DNA of 64,000 nt from Phaeoceros laevis. Its lineage: Eukaryota > Anthocerotophyta > Anthocerotopsida > Notothyladales. A program made the translations under genes and the position numbers. Below, piece by piece: positions 11,161-22,132 of the stretch. How positions within the stretch are numbered: position 1 is the stretch's first letter; each line of letters starts with the position of its first letter. The notes beneath the pieces are model-generated. The model saw only the letters and a list, made by a program, of their open reading frames with translations, did no database searches and was not told the origin of the DNA. The stretch is taken from NCBI GenBank assembly GCA_049999765.1, contig JBNGIQ010008820.1, forward strand, positions 109,479 to 173,478, written 5' to 3'.

Positions 11161-12298
11161 GTACTAGGTATATAGTTGGTGAACCACATCATTCTCTAGT
11201 TCATTCGAGCAAACATAATAGGATCCAATATATGTTGCTTAGACAAACATAACTATTGTTATTGTGAGTTTCTAACTCATTTTAGTTGTAATTTTTTAAT
11301 AAATACGGTAAAAACCAGAAAAAAGCTAATATAGATTCCCACTTCACAATAGAATCTTTTGTTTGACCTTTGGAGGCAAAAATTGCACAAACCTCGATTA
11401 AGAGGATTTACCCCTAGATCTTTTCTTTAGATTAGCCTAATTGCACACAAAAGACACTACATTAGAACCTCAAGTCCTCTACCCCAAATGGACTTGGTGC
11501 CACTATACCGTGGACAACCCTTTCTTTATATGAAGGCACACTACAGACCCATACCTTAAAGGCAGCCACTCTAACTCATGCCCAAACCCCAACCTATCAA
11601 TAATCCACACCTACCCTAGAGCTAGATATCAAAGTAACTCACTAATATCAAGTAACTAGTGACCTGTAAGTAGTAATACTACAAAGAACAGCATATAGAA
11701 CAACAACCGTGCAAGATCGCTTTATGCACAACAATATGCCTTTATGGGGAGGGAGGGGCCGGAGGGCAATAGTTTTGATTATCCTAGACACTAAAGCAGA
11801 CACGGAATAGGGGGTGGTGGAGATGCAAGCGAGGTAGGGCATGAGCTTGTTGTAGCCTCAAAAGGTGGACGGTAAAAGTGAAGTACTGTGTAAGGCGGAG
11901 CTCTTGTGGCCGAAGTGGTGTTCCTGACCAGCACGCCACGCAAATGCCCGAGTAGGACGGATTCGCGGGACACACCACCTACTTTCCTTATCCAATGTGC
12001 CAAATTCTTCTCGGTGCAATTGTCCGACCTCAGTTCTGGCCGTGTGCATGTAGGCTAGGGCTGCGCTTCCCTCCTCTCCCACCTCCGCTGATCGATGGCT
12101 CTTCGCACCTTGGGTGGGCACAGTAAATCTGACGTCTTGCGCATTCAAGACGGGGGTGGGGAGGAGGGGGAGGGCGGAAGGGGGAGAGCCGGAGGGGGAG
12201 AGGGCTGAATGAATTGCCGCACGCTGTTTGACAGATGCGCTCGCTCCGTGGCTAGGAAAGTGGGGAGGATGTGACAGCAGGCCAGGCAGGGACAAGCG
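11161..12298. other. Intergenic; 3' part likely LRR gene promoter and 5' UTR
   Basis: There is no supported gene. Base composition changes from AT-rich to GC-rich at about 11.7-12.1 kb, approaching the start of the LRR gene. The antisense frames over 11858-12469 are composition artefacts of this GC-rich segment. Confidence 0.5.
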
Positions 12299-14032
12299 AT
12301 GGGGGGTGCTTGCTCCAGGAAGAGGGACGTGCCCGGGCAAGAGGCGGAGGAATCGCAGCGGGGCTCGTCCCCCAAATTGAGCAGGAGCGTGAGCCTCAAG
12401 TGGCCAGTAAGGGTAGTGCTGGGGCTGGAACTTGCGGGCTCTCAAGGTGGCAGCGGGGGACTCGAGCATCCCACCCTGCTGGCACTGTCGGTACAGCGGA
12501 TATGCTTCACCATCGAGAATTATAGGTCGCTTCGCATGTTGCCTAGGGATTTGAGCCAGCAGGTGCTCAACGAGCTCGTGCTGCGGCGGCGGCTGTCGGA
12601 GGATGTGCTGCCTGCGTTTGCGGATTGCGCGCTGCAGGATGTGCTGCTGCGGGACTACCCTGGGGTACAGGACAGTTGGATGGACGTGATCGGTACGCAG
12701 GGGGAGGCGCTACTTGGGGTGGACATAGCGGGCTCTTTGGTTACGGATGACGGGCTGGCGCAACTCGGGGGCTGCTCTAACCTGCAGAAACTGTCCATCA
12801 GCTTCTGCGACAATCTCACGGATGCTGGCCTGGACTGCCTCTCGGGCCTCACCAACTTGACGTGCCTCAGCTTCAAAGGCAGCAAGCAGATGACGGCGGC
12901 TGGAATGCGCAATTTGGCTTGTCTGGTCAACCTCAGGAGCCTCGACTTGGAAAGGTGCCATAGGGTGCACGGGGGGCTCGTGCACTTGCGGGGACTCACC
13001 AATTTGGAATCCCTCAACCTTGGCTGGTGCAATTCTGTGCGGAACTCGGACATCAAGCACATCGCCGGCCTGGTCAAGCTCAGGGAACTACACATCTCCC
13101 GCTGCAAAGTGGATGACATCGGGATTGTGTGGCTCAGAGGACTCAAGGAGCTCCGGACTCTCAGCCTGGAAGGGTGCAGTGTCACCGGGGCGTGCCTAGA
13201 TACTATTTCCACCCTCGTGCTGCTGGAGTCCCTCAATGCGAAGTCCTGCGAAGCAGATTTCGGGTCGCCTAAGATGGTGTCGCTCACCAATTTGCGGTTT
13301 CTCAACTTGGGCTACACCAGAGTCACTGATGCGGGACTGTCGTTCCTGAGGAAACTGACGAAGCTAGAGAGCCTGATCCTAGATTCTTGCAAGATAGGGA
13401 GCAGCGCCATGAGGCACTTGGAGGGCCTCACTGGCCTTAAGCTCCTGGACCTCTCAGACTCCATGGTCGGCGACCCCGGGCTGCATCATCTGACGAGCTT
13501 GAAGAGTTTGGAAACCCTCAACCTTTCCTTCACCGAAGTATCTGATGCTGGATTGCGTAAAGTGTCTGAAATCAGCTCCTTGACATCTCTTAACTTGGAT
13601 TCCCGGCACATAACCGATGCTGGGATCAGGGAGCTGGTCAATCTAACCGGCCTCAGGCACTTGGATCTGTTCGGTGCCCGGATAACAGATTCGGGCACAC
13701 TGTCCCTGAGGCATTTCAAAAAGCTGGAGTCCTTGGAGCTGTGCGGGGGAGGTATAACGGATGCAGGTGTCCGACATATCAAGGATCTCACGTCCTTGAC
13801 ATCTTTGAACTTGTCCCAGAATGTGAATCTTACAGACCAGGCTCTTCAGTCTCTCTCCGGAATGACGGGCCTTGTGTCTCTGAACGTCGGCAACTCCAGG
13901 ATAACAAATGCCGGTCTCCAACATCTGAAACCCTTGAAACAGCTCAGGTCTTTGACAGTGCACTCCTGCAAGGTAACACCAGCGGCTGTCGAGAAGACTC
14001 TGCCCCATCTGGCTGTGATCAGGTTCAAATAA
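12299..14032 (+). CDS. F-box/LRR-type protein, N-myristoylated, At1g15740-like
   Basis: A 577-aa single-exon protein. It starts 'MGGACSRKRD', an N-myristoylation signal (Gly2) with Cys5 and a basic patch, which suggests membrane attachment. Residues ~80-145 form a degenerate F-box-like region including 'YPGVQDSWMDVI'. From ~145 to the end there are some 17-18 LRRs of the cysteine-containing/AMN1 type ('TDAGL..L..L..L..LNL'). The order and wording of the repeats ('LDLFGARITDSG', 'GGGITDAGVRHIKDL', 'NLSQNVNLTD', 'HLKPLKQLRSL') match the conserved land-plant family of Arabidopsis At1g15740, usually labelled F-box/LRR-repeat protein 14-like. Length is close to the family norm (~580). Its substrate is unknown. 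Lack of introns is notable. Confidence 0.92.
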   Translation: MGGACSRKRDVPGQEAEESQRGSSPKLSRSVSLKWPVRVVLGLELAGSQGGSGGLEHPTLLALSVQRICFTIENYRSLRMLPRDLSQQVLNELVLRRRLSEDVLPAFADCALQDVLLRDYPGVQDSWMDVIGTQGEALLGVDIAGSLVTDDGLAQLGGCSNLQKLSISFCDNLTDAGLDCLSGLTNLTCLSFKGSKQMTAAGMRNLACLVNLRSLDLERCHRVHGGLVHLRGLTNLESLNLGWCNSVRNSDIKHIAGLVKLRELHISRCKVDDIGIVWLRGLKELRTLSLEGCSVTGACLDTISTLVLLESLNAKSCEADFGSPKMVSLTNLRFLNLGYTRVTDAGLSFLRKLTKLESLILDSCKIGSSAMRHLEGLTGLKLLDLSDSMVGDPGLHHLTSLKSLETLNLSFTEVSDAGLRKVSEISSLTSLNLDSRHITDAGIRELVNLTGLRHLDLFGARITDSGTLSLRHFKKLESLELCGGGITDAGVRHIKDLTSLTSLNLSQNVNLTDQALQSLSGMTGLVSLNVGNSRITNAGLQHLKPLKQLRSLTVHSCKVTPAAVEKTLPHLAVIRFK

Positions 14033-14867
14033 GTTGGGCTTCTGCTTTGGAAAACTCTAGATTCCAGATTCTAGATTCTGTGTGGATGCTACTGCGAAAC
14101 TACTGCTGCAGATGTATATACAAAAGAACACATGTAAATACTGCTTGTAACTGACAACAAAAGTACGGAGTGCTGCTACCAAGTGAACTTCAGCTGCTGG
14201 GAAAGGATGGATACATACAACAGCAAGGATGGATACATACAACAGCAAAATGAGAGCCCAGTCTTCACAAGGGACACAGGTTTCATGTTTGGCTGAGTGC
14301 TCACCGGTTTCATGCCCTTAAGTTGTCTGCAGAGTTCGAAGTCAAGAATAATCTTATACAGCAGAAACTGAATGTCTCAAAGGCACCCTTCGGCGTTTGT
14401 AAGTCTAGTTCTCTTGCACCATTATCTGATCCTACTCAAATTGCTCGAGTTCTGTTGAAGCCTGTCGAGGTCTACATAGCTGCCATTCACTGCTCATGTA
14501 GGCTGGATAGGGAGGATGTTTTCGTCAACGTGGTTGCATTGCTACTGGACTTGGCCATTTACTTCTCAGCCCTGCTATACTGTTTGAAATGTCCCCGATA
14601 GTGATGCTGGTTTCACTGCCAATGCATTCGGAGTACTGGAATGCCTCATTGTGCCTCCTACTTATGAACCAGGTTCTGAACTGTTCAAATCTGTTGACGG
14701 ATATAGCATCCCTTATAGCCTGGAAGAAACAAAGGTAGTGATGCTGGTTGTGTCTGCATCAGCGACAAGCAGCAATTGAATATTCCTTGTCAGCATAGGA
14801 GACGACAAGGAATAGTGACCTAAGAGCAGAAATACCATATTCATAAAACCGGCAGGGTGCAAAATGA
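14033..14867. other. Intergenic between convergent LRR and QTRT2 genes
   Basis: This presumably holds the two 3' untranslated regions. A tandem duplication of 'ggatggatacatacaacagc' at about 14205-14247 is the only distinct structure. The open frame at 14323-14601 has no recognisable motif. Confidence 0.5.
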
Positions 14868-16866
14868 TTACATGTCTAGAAGAATCTGCGCCAGCATTTC
14901 ATGTGTGTTGAGCAGATGGTTTATGTACGCCCGAGAGTGCTTTCTGCAACAATAGCACGGACAGCCTTCTAATATCGGCGATGTATCGTACCTGTCAGCA
15001 ATAAGACCAGATGTCAACCCATAGCTCTTTCTAATGTAATCATACAAGGACCACCAAGATGCACCTGTAAGTGACAGATCGCAGATTGATTTTTGCCGAA
15101 TCAGCACCAATCTTTGCGTTTTCTTCCATCGAGGTGCTCTTGCTCTGCTGCCTACCATTTGCTCCCATGTGCAAAGGAAATGTCATGCCAAATCCTCCCA
15201 TGGTAAGGGTATATGGATACCTAGAACTGTTAAGAGTTCACGTACAACCCGGAAGGTGAAGGCATGTCTTCAAGGTGCCATAAGGAGGGGAGAGAAAATG
15301 GCATGACAGGATACGTGCTGTCGAACATGTCAATCCCGAAACTAACACCTTGCAATATCTCCTCTGCAATGCGCTTAGCATAAATAGTTACTTCATTTGA
15401 CAACTGAGGCACAATTCGAATTTGGATGGAGCCTGACAAACTGCAATCTGCAAACGGTCGTTTCGTCTTACCGGGCATACCAATGCCACTAATGTGCCGT
15501 GGCGATGTTGAAGGTAGCTGTTCCTGTACGATCCCAACAAGCAAGTACAAGATCAAGTGCACTGCTGCGGACCGGAAGACCGACAGGGCCGGTCAGTAAG
15601 GAAACAACGAAAACCAGACAACAAAGCCTTACAACGGTAGCTTGAAGAAGCAAAGATCGTTGCTGAACCGTTTCACCAAGCCCGAAACCACCCAAAGAGA
15701 AACCTGTACATCAATGCAATTTTTAGACTGTGAAAGATTCACTGTGTCAGATCTGGGCAGTTCTGCAAACTTCTCAAGAGTAATTGTTCACACATACCTG
15801 CCACGTCACGACTCAAGGTTTCTGTGGCAGATCGCTTTCGCTCTTCAACGTCCAACCCCCCAACCACAACACCAAAAGGGATGCTCGCATTGTCCTGCCA
15901 GTTCAACAACTAGGTCTTCACAGTGGTCGGACAGGCTAAATGGACCCAGATACCAAGGAACAGCTTCACACAAACCACAAACACTACTCAAGAGATGGCA
16001 CTCTGCTGCATAACAAGTCATGAAGGATGTAGTCGGAATTGGTCTCATACCCTTTGTAGAGACAGGCAATGGTCAAGCCACCGTAGAGTTCTGTCTACGG
16101 ACATGGAGTTCCGCTTAGGGGTCACCCATGCCGGTACCTCATCCGGCAGACTCGCCCATATATCAGGTGACAAAGCATTAACCAACTCCATGTACATGTC
16201 AGGACCAACCTGCTCACCAAACCCGCATGTGATTCTTAAGCGAGCTGTCAGGATCAGGAGCACTTCAGCTGAAGCCACGGAATATTGACGCTTCGAGGTT
16301 TTTTGCACAAGCCTCTCCGACCTACCAAGCATCTGCCTGCAAAGGTCTCAAACGAGGCCCCGAGCTTACTGCTACCTTCACCATCCGGCTCCTGCAGGGT
16401 GGAATCTCTTGCAAGCGCAACCACTCCGTAGCCTGGAAGGCTCGTTAGGTTGTGGATGCCCCCTATCGCTGCTATAACTTCAGTTGGAGGAGACTCCAGG
16501 CTTCCAGCAAAAAGGCACAACCCCATTAGAATACCACACAGGTAAAATGATGTAGCTGGACAGCGAACAGCATAGTGCAACTGCCAAAATCCACCGGCTA
16601 TTGAGAGGGGGACATGGTACAAAACCAAATTTGCAGCCGGTAGTGTGGAGAAATTACAAGTGCAAAGGGCTGATCTGCAGGATGACAGCATCGGAATGCA
16701 AGGACTCAAGCAGGTCTGGTGGAATAAAAGCCGGCAGACCCCTGCGAGTTCCAAGCAACAAGCACGGCGTGTCTATCGGAGGCCGCCCCCTGAGCTGTAA
16801 TGAACCTGTTCGGGCACCCGAGCTCAACGCTTTCACCACGAACTTCATATTTTTTGCCGCCTCCAA
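14868..16866 (-). CDS. QTRT2: Queuine tRNA-ribosyltransferase accessory subunit 2
   Basis: QTRT2 pairs with the catalytic QTRT1 to insert queuine at the wobble base of tRNAs with GUN anticodons. I place nine exons: 16658-16866, 16326-16500, 16051-16209, 15798-15894, 15633-15703, 15472-15523, 15315-15363, 15065-15220 and 14868-14991. All have GT-AG borders and consistent phase, giving 363 aa. Recognisable family segments are 'GSSKLGASFETFAGR', 'LPDEVPAWVTPKRN', 'VDRTLRWLDHCLSL', 'FGVVVGGLDVEERKR', 'PRHISGIGMPEEILQG' and 'GIDMFDSTYPYTLTMGGF'. The zinc site is C-x-C-x2-C ('CPCYCC') followed by 'INHLLNTHE'. An alternative start is the internal ATG at 16848 ('MKFVVKA'), which resembles plant homologues. 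Confidence 0.88.
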
Positions 16867-17727
16867 CTGCTAGGGACAACCTAGTACCAAACAATCAACG
16901 TACGCCCAGTCAGAGAAAGCTCCCTCGGGCGTGGGCCTCATACTTTTGGTTCCCAAATCTGAATGCTCAAGACCAGATGGAGTTGCTCCTCATTATGCCC
17001 TGCGGCGATCGATGCAGGCTCGGAACGTTTCCCTCACAGAATCGATAAACGAGGAGCATTTCTCATCGAAGAAAGTCAATCACTCGCCCGTCACCCTCAA
17101 GCCAACGAGTACCGAAGATAGGTCAGAACTTTAGGGTTTGGGTCTATACAGGGGGTCTGAGTGTCAGTGGCGGGATCGGAAATTCCTGCATACTTCAGGA
17201 GGAGTTGCCTTCTGAAGCATATGCATTGCTACACAAACATGCGGCAGTCGATGTTGCGGAGGAGACAAACAGACTAGGGACGCAAGAGCAGAGATGAGGA
17301 GCTGCGCACAACAGACAAATACAGGATTTCCAAGCGGTTCAAAGATTGCTTTGCTACCATGCTTGCGCATAGGCGATGGTCCACTGTCAAAACAGAAGCC
17401 ATTATAATGGACACCCCGGTGGCCCAGATGAACAGACTGTGAGCATAAGGAGAACAATCGGGGAGTAATATCACATGTCAAATCTCCAAGCTCGATCTTC
17501 CCCTCTCCCAGCTAGGGGATCGCAGAACAACTCCTTTGAAAAAGGAAAGGCCTACCTGGAGGGACTCGTCCCATAATCCTAGAACTAACCAGCATCTAAC
17601 GTCCTGTATGCCCTTCCGTGCTGTCCATCTCAGTTGACAATAATGAGGGTTCTGCGAGGAAGGAACAAGTGGAGCTAGCTCAAATCCGGCCAGCATTCTA
17701 TGCACAAGTTCAAGCAGGTTGCTCAGA
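16867..17727. other. QTRT2 promoter and bL12c 3' flank
   Basis: There are no supported genes; short frames on both strands lack motifs. The region should contain the promoter and 5' leader of QTRT2 and the 3' UTR of the plastid L12 gene, both on the minus strand. I could not pick out a clear TATA box. Confidence 0.4.
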
Positions 17728-18297
17728 TCACTTGATACTGATCTTCGCGCCGGCGGCTTCCAGCACCTTCTTGGCCTCCTCGGCATCCTCCTTGGACACT
17801 GCCTCCTTCACCTTCTTGGGAAGGGCCTCAATGAGGTCCTTTGCTTCCTTCAATCCTAGGCTGGTGAGAGACCTTACCACCTTGATGACGGCGATCCTGG
17901 CAGAGCTAGGCACCTCATCCAGCACCACATCAAACTCCGTCTGCTCCTCCACAACAGGAGCAGCTTCTGCGGGCGCTGCAGCAGCCCCCGCGGCAGGGGC
18001 GAAGGATGCTGCGCTCACCCCCAGCACCTCCTGAAGCCTGTCCGTGAACAACCTTGCTTCTGCCAAGGTCAAGGCCTGCACTTCCTCCACCAGCTTCTCG
18101 ATGTTGGCTGTGGCAGCGGCCACCACGTTCACACCCGCATGCCTCACAGCTCGGAGAGCAGGCACGGTCGGCGCCCTGAGTGGGACACCCAGGTGCTGCG
18201 CCCGGCTGCTGCTGCTGCCGCTGGACACCCGGCTACTGCAGGGGGCGCTCGCCACCAGGCCGGCGCTAGCCAGAGATGCTTGTGCAGCTGCCGCCAT
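17728..18297 (-). CDS. RPL12: Plastid ribosomal protein bL12c (L7/L12)
   Basis: Nuclear gene for the chloroplast ribosome stalk protein, which recruits translation GTPases. The start is taken at the ATG at 18297 ('[13 protein letters not shown]'); the frame is open to an upstream ATG at 18345. Residues 1-~60 are an Ala/Ser/Arg-rich transit peptide. They are followed by the N-terminal dimerisation helices ('[19 protein letters not shown]'), a flexible Ala/Pro hinge ('[16 protein letters not shown]') and the globular C-terminal domain ('[19 protein letters not shown]' to '[11 protein letters not shown]'). The conserved '[18 protein letters not shown]' factor-binding surface is complete. It is intronless, as is common for this gene. 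Length fits plant bL12c (~185-190 aa). Confidence 0.96.
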   Translation of the reverse strand: MAAAAQASLASAGLVASAPCSSRVSSGSSSSRAQHLGVPLRAPTVPALRAVRHAGVNVVAAATANIEKLVEEVQALTLAEARLFTDRLQEVLGVSAASFAPAAGAAAAPAEAAPVVEEQTEFDVVLDEVPSSARIAVIKVVRSLTSLGLKEAKDLIEALPKKVKEAVSKEDAEEAKKVLEAAGAKISIK

Positions 18298-18345
18298 CGC
18301 TGCAGGTGACCAAGTCCTGGCAAACACAGAGCGCAGAGAATGCAC

Positions 18346-18730
18346 AGGGATTCCTCAGTCACGGTGCCTAAGCGGAGAACCACAAGGGATAGTGGGTAGG
18401 TTGAGATTCGAGTCCAACAGGCGAAAAAGAGCAGCAAGCGGATAGGGTTGGTGTCTTTCACACAAACAGATCGGCCGGTTCAAAACGTTCCTTTCGTTTC
18501 GGGTATAGCATGCATGCATGGATTCCTGTATGTGTATGTTCATTGCTTGACAGCTTGACATCCGGGCAAGGTATGCAAGGCCAGAATGTACTATGCAGAA
18601 ATGGTCCTAGGCTCCTAGATAGACAAGAGGCCCACAACGTTTATTTAGCACCCAAGAATTTTCGCGCCTCGGACTGCCGGACATCAACTTCGTTTCTAAC
18701 TTTACTTTTGAACCGTTCTTTAATCATTGT
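18346..18730. other. Promoter side of the bL12c gene
   Basis: No gene is visible. A 'gcatgcatgcatgg' run near 18508 resembles the RY (CATGCA) element known from plant promoters; this is a pattern match only. Confidence 0.3.
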
Positions 18731-19660
18731 TCACGCTGTTGGCTCTAAGTTATAGTCTATAGACTTCATACCCTTAAGTCTCATCTTGTCAAGCATATCA
18801 AACACCTCAAAATCCCCTTGGCGGCTATACCCTCCGATTAGTCTCCATGCTTCAATGCTTCTTCCAGGCAATGAATCAAACACCTTCTGTGAATCCAACA
18901 TGCTACCACACTTTGGCAACATGCTACCACACTTTGGGTGCATGTTTACCAATGCAGTCCTCACAATAAGATCAGCCTGCAATCCTGGAGCTGACTTACC
19001 GGAGGTAGAGCTGCTGCAATTGAAACAGGCCTCAAGCAGGCACACATATATAATTTGGAGAGATGCCTTGTTGTTGCTTACTACTGCAAATACTGAGGGC
19101 TTCTTGACCCATCCCCTACTGAGAATAACCTGCTACAACATTCCTGTCTGGAAGCCTGCCTGAAAAGGATGCAAGCATCCTCTACACTACAGCACTTTGC
19201 GTATATATCAATCAGGCACGTGCCCAGAACCTCAGCATGCTGCAATGCGCGATCTTGGAGACGTGCGTGGATCTCCTTTCCCTCATGCACAGCTCGTGAA
19301 CCCACGCTGGCACATGCCTGCAGGAGGGACGCAAACGTAACAGAATTTGAAGGTGCGAAGTCTTCTTGTTGCATTTTACTGTAAAGATTAAGGGCCTCCT
19401 CAGCTGTCCCCTGCTGTACGTACTCCGAAAGCATCGCGTTCCATGTTGCAAAATTCTGGTCTGGAAGTCTATCGAACACTCTTGTGAGGAGCATAAAAAG
19501 GTGACAGAATTCGGTTTGTGATGCCGTCTTTTTCCATACTGCTGTTGACACTAAGAGCTTCATGGGCCATACCCCGCTGGGCATAACCTGCAATTATGGC
19601 ATTCCATCGCTTTGGTGAAGTGTGACAGACAGTCTGCGGGCATCCTGCAAGCTCCCGCAC
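18731..19660 (-). pseudogene. Broken PLS-type PPR gene
   Basis: PPR motifs occur in three frames on the minus strand with stops between them: 'RWNAIIAGYAQRGMAHEAL' near 19580-19620, 'NFATWNAMLSEYVQQGTAEE' through 'CLIDIYAKCCSVEDA' at about 19170-19460, and 'LVNMHPKCGSML' through 'AWRLIGGYSRQGDFEVFD' at about 18790-18980. The last piece contains an internal tandem duplication ('PKCGSMLPKCGSML', about 18897-18940). No E or DYW domain follows. It is most likely a decayed copy of a PPR-DYW gene like those at 34954 and 63124; both intact genes in this window are intronless, so intron splitting is unlikely to explain the frame changes. Confidence 0.75.
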
Positions 19661-19733
19661 TATGCGTACATGTCACCCAGGCCTGTCTGCACAAAAGCAT
19701 CTGGCTACCCTGGACATTCAAGCTGGCCGGAAC

Positions 19734-19937
19734 CTAAATCTCCGCAGTGGCACAAGCTTCCAAAACTTTGGACTTCTTGGGCTCCAAATCAGGATGCCCG
19801 GGCGTCGGTCGGCTTCGTCTAGATCTGTTGTGCCACCACTGTGCCGGATCTGTGAAAAAATCTTGCCCAAGGAATTCCTGCAATTTTGCTGGAGGCATGC
19901 CTCTCCCGAAGGAAGTTAGGCTTTTGCCGGACCACAC
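19734..19937 (-). pseudogene. Possible OSB-type PDF-motif fragment
   Basis: The 67-aa frame contains 'DFFTDPAQWWHNRSRRSR' followed by 'PTPGHPDLE'. This resembles the PDF motif of plant organellar single-stranded DNA-binding proteins (OSB family), whose consensus is roughly dFF.dP..WWDnR...+nP..PDF. The usual ending (H-K-x-T-G-E-A-L-W) is not preserved. No OB-fold exon is recognisable upstream (19940-20700). It is therefore either one exon of a gene I cannot assemble or a relic next to the PPR pseudogene. Confidence 0.4.
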
Positions 19938-19939
19938 CT

Positions 19940-20751
19940 TTCCTAGCCTGCAGCCTGCTGTGCTGGGTGGCTTACAATTTCAAACCAGCCAATCCTGGGC
20001 ACCAGACCTTGCATGCGCCACAGACCGGAGATTGGCGCGAAACCGGTACTCTACGCCTGGACGGTCAGTCTGACATCCAGGTACAACGGGTTGGCAGCCA
20101 TCACTCCTTCACAACGCTCACGAGCTGGCTCCTTCAGGCATAGCAAGGGGGGCTGTAGCGGAAGTGAAACTGAGAACGCAAAAGATTCAAGGGCGCAAGA
20201 AACCTAACAAATGTGAGGCTACCTACAAACCTGGATCGGGCAAGAATTGAGGCAGTAACACTTGGCGCCCGTCGGAGCAGAAAGCGAATGGATCGAGCTT
20301 GGTGCCGATGCAAGATCTGTCATCAGCTAGGTTGGAAAAGAATGGATCGCGTAGATCGGACTTGCTCGTGTAGACACTCCGATGTTTCGCAAACAGGGAG
20401 CTTGCAAAGCTTCAACACAAAAGGTCACAGCATTAGCAGGTGCGACTATCTACTCAGAAACGCTTCTGGTGCGACAGGCCTGTGCAGGCTCTCGCAGAAC
20501 GATCATATGACAGAGAGAAAGTGGGAGTGAATGCGGAGACAGTTTGTGCACAAATTTCTGTGTAACTACATAGAACACTTTACAGGAATGTTTGCCAGAT
20601 GTAAATCTGGGAGGTCCTTACATCAGAAAGAAGCGAAACAACGAAAAGAACTATACAAAGGCCAATTCACCGGTCCCCGCCTCCCAGACGCAACTCGGCC
20701 AAGGCGAGGACAAAGAAAAGTGGGAAAAGGCAGACAGAACAACAATTTCCT
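19940..20751. other. 3' flank of the LEA gene, no gene seen
   Basis: Several overlapping short frames occur on the plus strand without motifs. The part nearest 20751 should be the 3' untranslated region of the minus-strand LEA gene. Confidence 0.4.
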
Positions 20752-21225
20752 TCAAACGACAGGACCGCCAGCACCAGTCTGGCCCAGGTGAGCGCCTGTC
20801 AGGGGCTGAGCGGTATCATAACCGGCGGTGTCGTGGTGCTGCTGGTTGACTGCAGACCTCAATTGCTGTGTCTCCGCCTTGTTATCCCTCTGCTTCTCAT
20901 GCTTGACGGCTTCCGCCTCAGCCTCCTTGACGTGTTTCCGGTCCTTGGCCTCCTCTTTTGCAAGCTTGTCGTTGGCAGTTGCCTTCTCCACCTGTGCGCG
21001 CAACAAGTGACAAATATGAGACGTCAGGACCGGGCAGCAGAGCTAGATACCTGGCTAGCTAGGCGCATGACTGTGTATGCAGCTAGCAAGCTGTTGCTAG
21101 GTCAGTCAGCTCTTCACCTTTTCATCTCCTTTGGCCTTGGTCTTGTCCCACTTCTCTTCTACCTTGGCCGTCAGGTTCGAGGCTTTCTCCTTGGCTGTGG
21201 CCACGGCGTTCTTGGCGCCTTGCAT
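20752..21225 (-). CDS. LEA_1 (group 4 / D-113-type) late embryogenesis abundant protein
   Basis: Two exons, 21118-21225 and 20752-20991, joined in phase 0 across a 126-bp GT-AG intron, give 115 aa. It begins 'MQGAKNAVATAKEKASNLTA', the typical LEA_1 start ('MQ.AKEK....A...K'). Lys/Glu/Ala-rich amphipathic segments follow ('DRKHVKEAEAEAVKHEKQRD'), then a Gly/Thr/His-rich end ('GAHLGQTGAGGPVV'). It is very hydrophilic, has no Cys or Trp in the second exon and no targeting peptide. Family members are disordered cytosolic protectants induced in drying seeds, spores and stressed tissue. Neighbouring sequence gives no promoter element I can identify with confidence. Confidence 0.85.
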
Positions 21226-22132
21226 CTTGGCCGCGAGGAATTGAGAACCTGAAAAAGCGGAAGTTTACAGCTGGTGCTAGACTGGCCGGAAGATGAAGCT
21301 CCAATGCACTTAGCTGCGATTGCGCGGGAAGCAGGAAAGACAGGACAATGTTGAAAGCAGCTGCAGCAAGCTGCATCTTGTACTAGGCTGAGGATCCACT
21401 TGTCTCCGCAGATCGGCGACACGTTTCTGCAATGTGGGGGTATCGTGGCAGAACTGCCGGCTAGTTAGCTGTTTCCTAAATTGCCGGATGCCTTGAAAGG
21501 GTTCATTGGAGCATTCGCCTCTAGCCACCTAGCAGTCGATGAAAAAATGACACGTCCGGCACCACGTCAGCGTCTGCATTGGCGCGACGGTTGCGGTTAA
21601 AAAGTTTTAAAAAATGTGCCAGCGAATCATTCGCTGAAATAGTACATAATAATGTTGTTACGAAAGCCAGGTGGCGCATAGTCAGGTCGGTGTTCACATG
21701 ATCCAACAAGAAAGTTATACAGCGAGTGGACGGGTCCGTGGAATTTGAAGTGGCGTTCAAGGAGAAGTTGCAATTTCAAAACAATGAAAAAAAGGTATAG
21801 TGCTAGTGAATCCGATGAAAGCTCTTAGCACGAAGGCGAGGTGCCGTAGACTGGCTTTCATTCGTCCCTAAATACTTGCCGGATCCTGACTTACTCAAAT
21901 CTAGCAATAAGCAAGAAGGAAACCATGACTTCAATGTCATGGTTTTCTCAATGGTTTTCTCAATGGAATAGTAGGACAAGCAAATTGATGATATTCCTAC
22001 TCAGATTGTAAAGCTGAGCCTACCCACTTGTGCCACTTACCCGAGGAACCCCTACATCACATTCTTTTACCGCCTCCACAAACTCCCTAACAGTGACTTT
22101 TTCAGGAGGATTTCGCTTGAAAAATAGGTCCC
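21226..22132. other. LEA promoter side and decayed DNA
   Basis: No supported gene. Positions 21941-21962 hold a short local duplication ('tggttttctcaatgg'). The adjoining 'aatggaatagtaggacaagc' recurs near 26900 in slightly different form, which points to a dispersed repeat. Confidence 0.4.

Noticed and set aside
11858-12469. 203-aa minus-strand frame over the LRR gene start
   Set aside because: GC-rich antisense shadow overlapping the strongly supported LRR coding sequence.
12655-14008. Long minus-strand frames across the LRR gene
   Set aside because: They mirror the repeated LRR codons; periodicity makes antisense frames stay open.
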